From JAWPMV01 sp038527215 (GTDB lineage: Bacteria; Bacteroidota; Bacteroidia; J057): 31,642 nt of DNA. Numbering within the stretch: the first letter of the stretch is position 1; the number at the start of each line of letters is the position of its first letter. Below, piece by piece: positions 1 to 6,577 of the stretch. A program made the translations under genes and the position numbers. The notes under the pieces are model-generated. The model did not search any database and was not told the DNA's origin. It was given only the letters and a program-made list of their open reading frames with translations. The DNA lies in assembly GCA_038527215.1 (NCBI GenBank), contig JBCBGC010000095.1:1-31642 (forward strand), in the 5' to 3' direction.

Positions 1-68
1 AAGCAACATCCCTGTTTCGGAGACCGGCGAGATAAATGCCATCCCGGAACATGATTCACATCAGTGTA

Positions 69-92
69 AAAACGGCCCTCAGCGGCCATTTT
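69..92. terminator. weak hairpin upstream of pdxH, possible terminator of an upstream gene
   Basis: Left arm 69-77 (AAAACGGCC) pairs with right arm 84-92 (GGCCATTTT), with one mismatch and a 6-base loop. The flanking A and T runs would make it usable in either direction. It lies just before the chosen pdxH start, so it may end transcription entering from outside the window. The stem is short. Confidence 0.35.
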
Positions 93-104
93 GTCCGAAA
101 AAAT

Positions 105-752
105 ATGAGCCTGGGAAAAAAAGTAGCCGACATCCGCAAAGATTACCTGCAAGGCAGCCTGGATTTGGATCAGGTAGCCGCAGATCCGTTTGCCCAATTT
201 GAGGATTGGTTTGAAGCAGCGGTGAAGTCAGAAGTGATCGAACCGAATGCTATGACCCTGGCCACGGTCAGGGAGGGTCGCCCCTCGGCCCGGATTGTGT
301 TGCTTAAGGGTTTCGACGAACGGGGCTTTGTCTTCTTCACCAACTACCGCAGCCGCAAAGGACAGGAAATGGCTGACAATCCCATGGCGGCCCTGACGTT
401 TTTTTGGCCGGAGTTGGAGCGGCAGGTGCGGATTGAAGGCAGCATTAGCCTGGCTAGTGCGGAGGAATCGGACACTTATTACCACAGCCGGGGCCGAGGC
501 AGTCGCATTGGGGCCTGGGCGTCTCCGCAGAGTGAGGAGCTGCCGGATCGGGATACGCTGGAAAAAAGTGTAGCCGCCATTGAAGCCCGCTTTGCCGGAG
601 AGGAAAGCATTCCCCGCCCGGAATTCTGGGGTGGGTATCGTTTGGCACCGGATTACGTGGAATTTTGGCAGGGAAGGAAAAGCCGGCTACATGACCGCAT
701 CGTGTACACACGAGGCGCAGGAGGCTGGGGGACCAAGCGGATAGCGCCCTAG
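105..752 (+). CDS. pdxH: pyridoxamine/pyridoxine 5'-phosphate oxidase
   Basis: This FMN-dependent oxidase makes pyridoxal 5'-phosphate, the last step of B6 synthesis and salvage, in the cytoplasm. The chosen ATG gives 215 residues, the usual family length. An upstream in-frame start at 36 would add 23 residues that do not look like the family. Visible hallmarks are the N-terminal IRKDY segment, the FMN-binding stretch around RIVLLKGFDERGFVFFTNY, the FFWPELERQVRIEG block, the substrate-binding FWQGRKSRLHDR segment, and the C-terminal RIAP close to the canonical RLAP. Its stop codon overlaps the stop of the convergent flippase gene by four bases. No operon partner is visible on the plus strand. 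Identification rests on several conserved blocks and is firm. Confidence 0.96.
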   Translation: MSLGKKVADIRKDYLQGSLDLDQVAADPFAQFEDWFEAAVKSEVIEPNAMTLATVREGRPSARIVLLKGFDERGFVFFTNYRSRKGQEMADNPMAALTFFWPELERQVRIEGSISLASAEESDTYYHSRGRGSRIGAWASPQSEELPDRDTLEKSVAAIEARFAGEESIPRPEFWGGYRLAPDYVEFWQGRKSRLHDRIVYTRGAGGWGTKRIAP

Positions 753-2023
753 TCGGCGCGTTTTTCTTTACCCAAAAACAAACCGCCCAAATACAATAAG
801 TAAATAAGCTGGCCTGCTACCATGACGGCACCGGCTACCCCAAAGGCTTGTACGGTGGCCAGGGCTGTCCATTGCGTTCCGGCCCACACCAGGACGACTA
901 ATCGGACCAGGAGCAGGGCGAGGTTGAAATACAGGAAGACCTTCAACTTGCGCCGCACATCAACTAAAAAGGAGAGTGGTCCCGCCATAAAGGCAAAAAA
1001 CATCCACGGCATCAGCCAGCGCGCATATATGCCGGCTTCCCGCCAGGGCTCGCCCAGGACCCAGGCAAAGAGGTCCGGCCCCCACCACATGATCACCAGC
1101 AAAAAGGGTAAAGCCAACACCAGTAATTGTAAGAAGGTGCGCCGGGTCAGGCTGCGCAAGGCTGCGGGGCTTTCTTCCCAGGCCCGGCTGGCTTGCTGAT
1201 AAAAGACCTGCCCGATGGACATGCCTACCAGGGCGGAAGGGATGTTGAGGATTTTTTCGGCTTTGGTGAAAAGGCCGTTGACGGAGGCGCTATAGTAGCC
1301 CGGCAGCAGGAAAAAGGGGAGGTAGCGGGAGGTATTGTTGGCCCAGGTGCTGAGGATGGCGTAGCGCGGAAAATCCTCATAGGCTTTGGAGGTCGCGCTC
1401 AGGTTCTGCTTTCCGCGCGGAAAAGGCTGGCGATAATAAAGCAAGGCGGTCAGGAAATAAGCAGCCTGCCCTGCTACATAACCCATGATGAGTCCGGAAA
1501 AATGGTCCTCCTGTAAGCCAAGGATGATGCTCAGGCCTATGGTTACGCTGGTCCTCGTCACTTTGGCGGCGGAGATGATGGCATAGCGTTTTTGTCGGTT
1601 GAGGGCAAAAATCAGGGCCTGGCTCTGCCCTTCCAGCCACAGGCTCAGCGGCCATAACATATGCCAGCCTTGCAATTCTTCCCACTGAAAAAGAGGCAGC
1701 AGCACTTCCTCCAAAGCCCACAGGACTAATAGCAAGCCGCCGGTGATGGCCCAACAAATGCGCTGGCTCAGGCGAAGGAGTTGGGAGGCGGACTGATCTT
1801 CCGAAGGCAGGACGATGCTAACTTCATAGCCTCCATTGACGAGGACCTGGAGGACAAATACCACCGCCAGATAGGTGCCAAACCATCCGTAGGAATCCAG
1901 CAGGTACAACCGACTCAGGACCGGCAAAGCCAACACACTCAAGGCCTGCGCCAAGGCTGCCCCGGTAGCCAGGGTGAGCACATGTTGCCAAAAGGTACGG
2001 AATTGGGTACGAGCGTCGGACAT
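749..2023 (-). CDS. polysaccharide/O-antigen flippase-like membrane protein (MOP superfamily)
   Basis: A 424-residue, very hydrophobic protein with about a dozen predicted membrane segments. Its N-terminus (TGAALAQALSVLALPVLSRLY, then an SYGWFG-type turn) is typical of Wzx/PST polysaccharide transporters, which flip undecaprenyl-linked glycans across the inner membrane. No glycosyltransferase or polymerase gene lies beside it, so the exported glycan cannot be named. The Nudix gene lies 72 bp upstream on the same strand and may be co-transcribed. The stop overlaps the pdxH stop by four bases. The family call is good; the substrate is unknown. Confidence 0.85.
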   Translation of the reverse strand: MSDARTQFRTFWQHVLTLATGAALAQALSVLALPVLSRLYLLDSYGWFGTYLAVVFVLQVLVNGGYEVSIVLPSEDQSASQLLRLSQRICWAITGGLLLVLWALEEVLLPLFQWEELQGWHMLWPLSLWLEGQSQALIFALNRQKRYAIISAAKVTRTSVTIGLSIILGLQEDHFSGLIMGYVAGQAAYFLTALLYYRQPFPRGKQNLSATSKAYEDFPRYAILSTWANNTSRYLPFFLLPGYYSASVNGLFTKAEKILNIPSALVGMSIGQVFYQQASRAWEESPAALRSLTRRTFLQLLVLALPFLLVIMWWGPDLFAWVLGEPWREAGIYARWLMPWMFFAFMAGPLSFLVDVRRKLKVFLYFNLALLLVRLVVLVWAGTQWTALATVQAFGVAGAVMVAGQLIYLLYLGGLFLGKEKRAD

Positions 2024-2095
2024 GAAATGGTTTGAAGGGGCAAATTACAGCTTTCCCGGCCATTTGGGAGGAGAAAAGCGCGGATATCTCACCTG

Positions 2096-2551
2096 TTAAA
2101 GGCGGCCTTGCCGTAGGAGCTGACGCAGAACCGGGACCAGGGATTGGTCGATGGGAAAGGTAAAATCTTCAGGTTCCAGGTCAATAAGGGATATTTTTCG
2201 GAAAATCTGCTGATCGTTTTCTGGGGTGGGAAAATCGAACCTTTTGGCGGTCATGGGCACTTTCAAAGGATGGGAAATAGAGACGGAAAAATATACACAC
2301 AGCACCTCATCATCCTCGTTAAAGGCGGAAACTTGCAGGAAAGGGTTGATATAGATCACTTCTCCGACCGTGATTTCCTGGCCCAATTCTTCCATCCATT
2401 CTCGTTTGAGGGCGGCTTCCAGGCCTTCTCCAAATTTCACCCCGCCCCCGGGAAGTTTGGTCATTTTGATGCCAAATCGAATTTCATCCGTTACAAGTAG
2501 GACGCCCTGCTCCACCAAAACTCCGTATACCCGAACATTGAATCTTTTCAT
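2096..2551 (-). CDS. Nudix hydrolase
   Basis: A 151-residue Nudix-fold protein. The Nudix box is visible as GGVKFGE, then seven residues, then REWMEELG, which matches the G-x5-E-x7-RE-x2-EE-x-G pattern that binds the divalent metal and hydrolyses nucleoside-diphosphate-linked substrates. The aromatic W at the usual aliphatic position is a small deviation. Start choice: an ATG at 2551 (MKRFNVRV) is preferred over an in-frame TTG three codons earlier. The gene is divergent from the outer-membrane-like gene at 2591, with only about 40 bp between them, so promoters for both must lie in or overlap the coding ends. The substrate cannot be told from sequence. Confidence 0.88.
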   Translation of the reverse strand: MKRFNVRVYGVLVEQGVLLVTDEIRFGIKMTKLPGGGVKFGEGLEAALKREWMEELGQEITVGEVIYINPFLQVSAFNEDDEVLCVYFSVSISHPLKVPMTAKRFDFPTPENDQQIFRKISLIDLEPEDFTFPIDQSLVPVLRQLLRQGRL

Positions 2552-2574
2552 ATGCGACAACTTGCTTATTTTTG
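2545..2574 (+). promoter_or_regulatory. Bacteroidota-type promoter for the 2591 gene
   Basis: TATTTTTG at 2567-2574 is an exact match to the Bacteroidota -7 consensus TAnnTTTG, with a TTTT element 18 bases upstream in the place of the -33 TTTG. The core TTATTTTTGCGCCAAA recurs identically upstream of bshA. Predicted transcription would start a few bases before the ATG at 2591. The -33 half lies inside the 5' end of the divergent Nudix gene. Confidence 0.6.
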
Positions 2575-2590
2575 CGCCAAATTCCTTACG

Positions 2591-3412
2591 ATGAAATATT
2601 TTTTCAGTATCTGGTTGTTTGTCTGCTCCTTGAGTGTGTCCCTATGGGCCCAAGAGACGCCTCCCGCCCAGGATAGTCTCCCCGCAGACACCCTTACGCT
2701 TCCTTCCGAACTGGATGAAGCGGTTGAGTTTGATAACCTGCCAGTAGATGAGTCCAGTATCTTTAACCTGATTTTTACCAGAGGGTTTATGATGACCGGG
2801 ACTCTGGCCGCAGAAAATCAGGCTGACTCGGTTCCCTTGAATGGAGGCTCCTCTGGTTCTTTCCAACTTCACGCTGGCATTAAGATTCCGATTTATAGAA
2901 ATAGGGTGGGCTTACGGCTTTCGCCGGGTATTTCCTGGACGAATATCGTCTACAATCAGTTGGAGGGAAAAACCTTCCCTACGCTGGTGGCAGATAGCCT
3001 CCCTACCTTCAGCCTGGAAAAGCATGGGCAAACCCATGTGAGTTTGCCGCTGGGGGTCTATGTGAATATTACCACCGATGAGGATGGGGATCCAGTCTGG
3101 TTTCTGGAAGCGGGAGGATATCTCCGCTATATGATGGCCGCCAGTTATAAGGTAAAATACGAGGAGAACGGCTTACAAATCAAAGAAAAGGCCCGGGGCC
3201 TGCATACCCTCTCTGACCCGGAATTCAACCGCCTGTCCTATGGCTTATATGCCCGGCTAGGCTATAAGTGGTTCTCCGCTTATGCCAATATGCGCCTGAC
3301 CGAGGTATTCGACGAGTTCACCAATGACGCCTTCAACCCCAGACAAAACGGCACGTTCAAAAACCCCATTATTCCTCCGATAGAGGTAGGGTTTTCGATT
3401 TTCATCTTTTAA
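2591..3412 (+). CDS. secreted, outer-membrane beta-barrel-like protein of unknown function
   Basis: A 273-residue protein starting with a clear signal peptide (residues 1-20, ending SVSLWA before Q21). The acidic stretch after it is followed by alternating hydrophobic and polar segments rich in aromatic residues and glycine (GIKIPIYRNRVGLRLSPGISW, YGLYARLGYKWFSAYANMRL). The chain ends in FSIFIF; a terminal Phe is typical of outer-membrane barrels inserted by BamA. The ATG at 2591 is chosen because the longer reading (2552) puts 13 non-signal residues before the signal peptide and would start upstream of the predicted transcript. I do not recognise a specific family. Outer-membrane location is inference. 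Confidence 0.75.
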   Translation: MKYFFSIWLFVCSLSVSLWAQETPPAQDSLPADTLTLPSELDEAVEFDNLPVDESSIFNLIFTRGFMMTGTLAAENQADSVPLNGGSSGSFQLHAGIKIPIYRNRVGLRLSPGISWTNIVYNQLEGKTFPTLVADSLPTFSLEKHGQTHVSLPLGVYVNITTDEDGDPVWFLEAGGYLRYMMAASYKVKYEENGLQIKEKARGLHTLSDPEFNRLSYGLYARLGYKWFSAYANMRLTEVFDEFTNDAFNPRQNGTFKNPIIPPIEVGFSIFIF

Positions 3413-3433
3413 AAGCTATTGGAAAGGGAGGGC

Positions 3434-3679
3434 CTACAGGTTTGGGGGATCGCCTTTGAGCGGATCAATCCCATCCACTTTCGGTTGCTCAGGGACTTCT
3501 TTGGCCAAAGAATCCAACAGGGGTTGGGCTTCTTTTTCTAATTCGCTGGCCTGTTCAGCGTCTTCAGCCTTGATCGCGTCTTCTACTTGTTGGCGCTGGT
3601 CTGCTTCCTGATTGCTTTCTCCGCAACTCATCAAGAGGCAACCACCGAGAAAAAAAACAAATCCGAATTTTCGTAACAT
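3434..3679 (-). CDS. small lipoprotein of unknown function
   Basis: An 81-residue protein with a lipoprotein signal peptide (basic MLRK, hydrophobic core, lipobox LMSC with Cys19). The mature part is short, polar and acidic, rich in Glu, Asp, Gln and Ala (residues 23-60), probably helical, and ends in a Pro/Asp-rich tail. No enzymatic motif is visible. It has its own well-formed promoter at 3712-3740. It points toward the 2591 gene with 21 bp between the stops. The gene call rests on the signal peptide, lipobox and promoter; function is unknown. Confidence 0.75.
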   Translation of the reverse strand: MLRKFGFVFFLGGCLLMSCGESNQEADQRQQVEDAIKAEDAEQASELEKEAQPLLDSLAKEVPEQPKVDGIDPLKGDPPNL

Positions 3680-3711
3680 AGCCGAATCAATTATCTAAAG
3701 CATCTGGGGAG

Positions 3712-3740
3712 CAAATATAAGCGATTATAGCGGGTCCAAA
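3712..3740 (-). promoter_or_regulatory. Bacteroidota-type promoter for the small lipoprotein gene
   Basis: Read on the minus strand, TTTG (3740-3737) is followed after 17 bases by TATATTTG (3719-3712), an exact TAnnTTTG -7 element. This is the best-formed promoter of the window by eye. It leaves an untranslated leader of roughly 25 bases before the ATG at 3679. Confidence 0.65.
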
Positions 3741-3787
3741 GATTTTTTTTCAGTTAAACTATGCGTAATCTCCAAAATTATCGCATT

Positions 3788-3817
3788 TTTGTTCTGCTTG
3801 GATAAGCCTACTATTTG
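3788..3817 (+). promoter_or_regulatory. possible promoter for the 3850 lipoprotein gene
   Basis: TTTG at 3788-3791 is followed by TACTATTTG at 3809-3817, a TAnnTTTG-like element with one extra base. The gap is 17 bases and the ATG at 3850 lies about 30 bases downstream. The match is imperfect. Confidence 0.4.
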
Positions 3818-3849
3818 CTTTGGCTGACAAACATAACCTTGTCGTAGCA

Positions 3850-4776
3850 ATGCTGAAACGATCATCTACTATTTCTACCGGGGCCATTGCCCTTTTACTT
3901 GTGATCGGGATTTTTTCCTGTAAACAAGAAACCATTGACCTCCTTCCTCCTGATGAGGGCCCGGCCATCACCATCGTCGCTCCTTCGAATACCAATCTTC
4001 TGCGGCAAAAAAGTCAACCCTTCACGGTAACTTTTCAGATGGCTGATAACGAAGACCTGCGGCTCCTCAGAATCACCGGAGAAGTCTATAATGAAAGAGA
4101 TTCCCTGATTGGCAATAACTTTCAGGCCCCTGATGTGGACGTGAGTGGGACCACTGCCATGGTGGACTATACGGACGTAGTGCCTTCTACCACCAAGTCC
4201 TATTATAAAGTGAAGTACACCTGCTATGCGATTGACAGCAAAGGAGATTTTGCTTCTACCTTCTTTTGGGTAAGTGTATTGCCTGATCCAGGAGAGCCTT
4301 CGCCTTTCATCGTATTGGAATACGAAAATGATTCCATCTTCAACAATAAGCACAGTGGAAGATATGCCTTCAACTTTACCGCCCGGGCTCAATTACCCCT
4401 GAGTGGAAGTGGCAACGAACTGGACTTTGACATCAAAGAAAATTCCGGAACGGCTCAGCTGATCTTCAAGCCGCGCCTGATTTCTCCCAACAACCAACTG
4501 CTGGGACAGGACAGCGTGTTTGTGTTCACGGACGCCTCTCGCTTCAACTATGAAGAGGCGACTTACACCACCTTGTATGAGGCTTTCTTTAGCGATCCTG
4601 CACCTTATGCAGAGACGCCTGAGCTGCAAGTGGGCCAGTACATCATCGTACGCCTGACCAAAGCGCCTCAGCCTCAGTTCGCGATCATGAAGATCAATGG
4701 TATCCTGGATGATGGCGCGGGTATTCAGATCGATGACCGGATTTACTTTGACTACAAAGTAACCAGTCAGCAATAA
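3850..4776 (+). CDS. lipoprotein with Ig-like/beta-sandwich character, function unknown
   Basis: A 308-residue protein with a lipoprotein signal (MLKRSS, hydrophobic core, IFSC with Cys24). The ATG at 3850 puts the signal at the N-terminus; an upstream in-frame start at 3820 would add ten residues and begin almost on the predicted promoter. After the anchor comes PAITIVAPSN and a long beta-rich region (residues ~45-150) that resembles the Ig-like DUF4625-type lipoproteins of Bacteroidota. The second half (about 150-308) is also beta-rich, with no recognised motif. It is monocistronic, ending in a strong terminator at 4803. Surface or periplasmic location is inferred from the lipobox. The family likeness is tentative. 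Confidence 0.75.
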   Translation: MLKRSSTISTGAIALLLVIGIFSCKQETIDLLPPDEGPAITIVAPSNTNLLRQKSQPFTVTFQMADNEDLRLLRITGEVYNERDSLIGNNFQAPDVDVSGTTAMVDYTDVVPSTTKSYYKVKYTCYAIDSKGDFASTFFWVSVLPDPGEPSPFIVLEYENDSIFNNKHSGRYAFNFTARAQLPLSGSGNELDFDIKENSGTAQLIFKPRLISPNNQLLGQDSVFVFTDASRFNYEEATYTTLYEAFFSDPAPYAETPELQVGQYIIVRLTKAPQPQFAIMKINGILDDGAGIQIDDRIYFDYKVTSQQ

Positions 4777-4802
4777 CAAGACTATACGCATTTATGAATA
4801 CG

Positions 4803-4837
4803 GAGGCTGTCTGATTTAGACAGCCTCTCTCTTTTAT
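4803..4837 (+). terminator. Rho-independent terminator after the 3850 lipoprotein gene
   Basis: A perfect 10-bp stem GAGGCTGTCT / AGACAGCCTC (4803-4812 and 4818-4827) with a 5-base loop is followed by a T-rich tail. It ends two bases before the ATG of the methyltransferase gene, so that gene's promoter must be inside or very near the hairpin, or some read-through occurs. Confidence 0.85.
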
Positions 4838-4839
4838 CT

Positions 4840-5622
4840 ATGAAACAGGTCTGGCGTTTTCTGCAACATCTGAGGCGGTCCCGAAGCATCTATCGGGTAC
4901 ATTCCCCTTTTGTGTTTGAATTTTGTCAGCAGGTATTACCTCACCGAAATTCTCCTGCGGGGAAGAAAATCGCCGGGATTCGCAAAGCCTATCTGCGGGA
5001 CAGCCGGGAAGTCGAAGTGGTGGATTTTGGGGCGGGTCAGCGAAAAAGCGGTAACAAACCCAGCCATCGCAAGCTGAAGGAGTTGGTAAAAAGCGCTGCA
5101 CGCCCAGCCAGACAGGGAGAGCTGCTGCACCGCATCTGTCAACACTATAAACCCCAACGCTGCCTCGAACTCGGTACGCAGGTGGGACTGGGGACGCTTT
5201 ATCAGGCCAGTGCGGTCCCGCAAAGTGAATTTATCACCCTGGAAGGGGCTCCTGCTCTGGCGGCGGAAGCCCGGAAAAATTTCCGGGAATGGCCCCTCAA
5301 AGTGTCGGTCCTGGAAGGGCCTTTTGTCCACAGCTTAGGAGAGCAATTAGACCTGGCAGCCTATCGCCCGGATTATGTCTTTCTGGACGGGCATCACACC
5401 TATGAAGCTACTTTGGATTACGTGAGAAAAATCCTGCCCCATATGCCGACAGGAGGCATGCTGATCCTGGATGATATTCACTGGTCTGCGGGCATGGAAA
5501 AAGCCTGGGCAGAAATTTGTGCCATGGAGGAGATTCCGCTCACGGTAGACTTGTTTTTCCTGGGCATCTGCTTTCTCCGGCCCCGCCAGGCCAAGGAGCA
5601 TTTTAGTCTTCGTTTTTTTTAG
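4840..5622 (+). CDS. class I SAM-dependent methyltransferase, O-methyltransferase-like
   Basis: A 260-residue Rossmann-fold methyltransferase. The glycine-rich SAM-binding motif I is CLELGTQVGLGTLY (about residues 108-121). Later strands carry DYVFLDGHHTYEATLDY and GGMLILDDIHWS, the acidic residues and order seen in the O-methyltransferase family. About 100 residues precede motif I, starting with a basic RVHSPFVFEF segment typical of a Bacteroidota-specific subgroup. The substrate is unknown. YjbQ follows after 20 bp on the same strand, so the two are probably one transcript. The start abuts the preceding terminator. Confidence 0.85.
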   Translation: MKQVWRFLQHLRRSRSIYRVHSPFVFEFCQQVLPHRNSPAGKKIAGIRKAYLRDSREVEVVDFGAGQRKSGNKPSHRKLKELVKSAARPARQGELLHRICQHYKPQRCLELGTQVGLGTLYQASAVPQSEFITLEGAPALAAEARKNFREWPLKVSVLEGPFVHSLGEQLDLAAYRPDYVFLDGHHTYEATLDYVRKILPHMPTGGMLILDDIHWSAGMEKAWAEICAMEEIPLTVDLFFLGICFLRPRQAKEHFSLRFF

Positions 5623-5642
5623 TCCTAATCCTCTTTCTCATC

Positions 5643-6065
5643 ATGGACATCAGCACCCATATCATTGAACTCAAAACCGAGGGCTATACGCAGATGCTTG
5701 ACATCAGCGATGAGGTACGGGCCATCTTGCGCGTCAGTCCCTTACAAGAAGGGCAGGCTTGCGTCTTTGGCATAGGTTCCACGACTGGCATCACGACGGT
5801 GGAGTATGAACCCGGATTGGCCCAAAAGGATGTGAAGGAAATGCTGGAGGAAATGGCGCCTTATCGAAAAAACTACGCCCACAATCAGACCTGGGGAGAT
5901 GATAATGAGAATTCCCATTTACGGTCTTTTATGGTGGGTACGTCTTTTAATGTCCCTTTTGTCAAGGGAGAATTGGTGTTGGGCATGTGGCAACAGATTG
6001 TGTTTGTGGATTTCGATACGCGGCCCAGGGAGCGGAAGGTGGTGGTGCAACTGATGGGCAAGTAG
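5643..6065 (+). CDS. YjbQ / UPF0047 family protein (secondary thiamine-phosphate synthase-type)
   Basis: A 140-residue protein matching the compact YjbQ (UPF0047) family. The N-terminus has the ITxxV..IL pattern, the middle has GIGSTTGITTVEYEPGL, and the C-terminal half has the signature HNQTWGDDNENSHLRSFMVG followed by LGMWQQIVFVDFDTRPRER. Family members carry a weak thiamine-phosphate synthase activity when overexpressed, but their true role is not settled. It probably shares a transcript with the upstream methyltransferase. It converges on the 6071 gene with only five bases between stops. Confidence 0.92.
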   Translation: MDISTHIIELKTEGYTQMLDISDEVRAILRVSPLQEGQACVFGIGSTTGITTVEYEPGLAQKDVKEMLEEMAPYRKNYAHNQTWGDDNENSHLRSFMVGTSFNVPFVKGELVLGMWQQIVFVDFDTRPRERKVVVQLMGK

Positions 6066-6070
6066 GCGGG

Positions 6071-6571
6071 CTAAGCCTGCTCCAACCATTTTTGGATTTT
6101 CCGTAGGTCCTGATGCTGTCGGTGTTCATCCGGCAGGTAGGAGGCAAAAAGCGGGGTGCTGCTTTCCTGGCCTTGCCATTCCAGGCGAAAGACTTCCTGG
6201 CCGGATCTTCTGACTTTTTTGTCTAAGCGGATTTCTCCCGTTTCGCTCCAAGACTTGCGACTCAGGGTCTGCGCGGCCTGGAACAGCTTTTTCTCCCGCC
6301 AGGCGATATCTTGTTTTTTTCGGTCAAAAACTACCCAGCGGTTCGGCACCTTGAAGGCATAGAAGCTTGCGGCCAGGATCGCTACCAATAAACCAATGGG
6401 CGTAGTCAGGCGTTCGAGGCTAGGCTGATACAAAGTATGAAGCCCATACCAGCGGATAGAAAAAATCGCGAGTAGAAGACCAGCTCCTGCCGCAGCTAAC
6501 AAACCTGTTTTTAACAACCAGCGATTTTCCAGAACCCACAGCTGGTCTGGGCCTTTTTCTTTAATCTCCAT
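6071..6571 (-). CDS. two-helix membrane protein of unknown function
   Basis: A 166-residue protein with a short cytoplasmic N-terminus, two predicted membrane helices (about residues 20-40 and 58-78) and a C-terminal soluble domain of beta-strands and charged residues (WVVFDRKKQDIAWREKK, then FRLEWQGQES). That layout resembles small bacterial PH-like membrane proteins, but I see no decisive motif. It follows the 6578 VWA gene on the same strand with a six-base gap, so co-transcription and perhaps joint function are likely. Function not recognised. Confidence 0.7.
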   Translation of the reverse strand: MEIKEKGPDQLWVLENRWLLKTGLLAAAGAGLLLAIFSIRWYGLHTLYQPSLERLTTPIGLLVAILAASFYAFKVPNRWVVFDRKKQDIAWREKKLFQAAQTLSRKSWSETGEIRLDKKVRRSGQEVFRLEWQGQESSTPLFASYLPDEHRQHQDLRKIQKWLEQA

Positions 6572-6577
6572 CCAGGC

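Noticed and set aside
822..1199. Plus-strand frame inside the flippase gene
   Set aside because: It is antisense to a well-supported membrane-transporter frame and its arginine- and threonine-rich translation is not protein-like.
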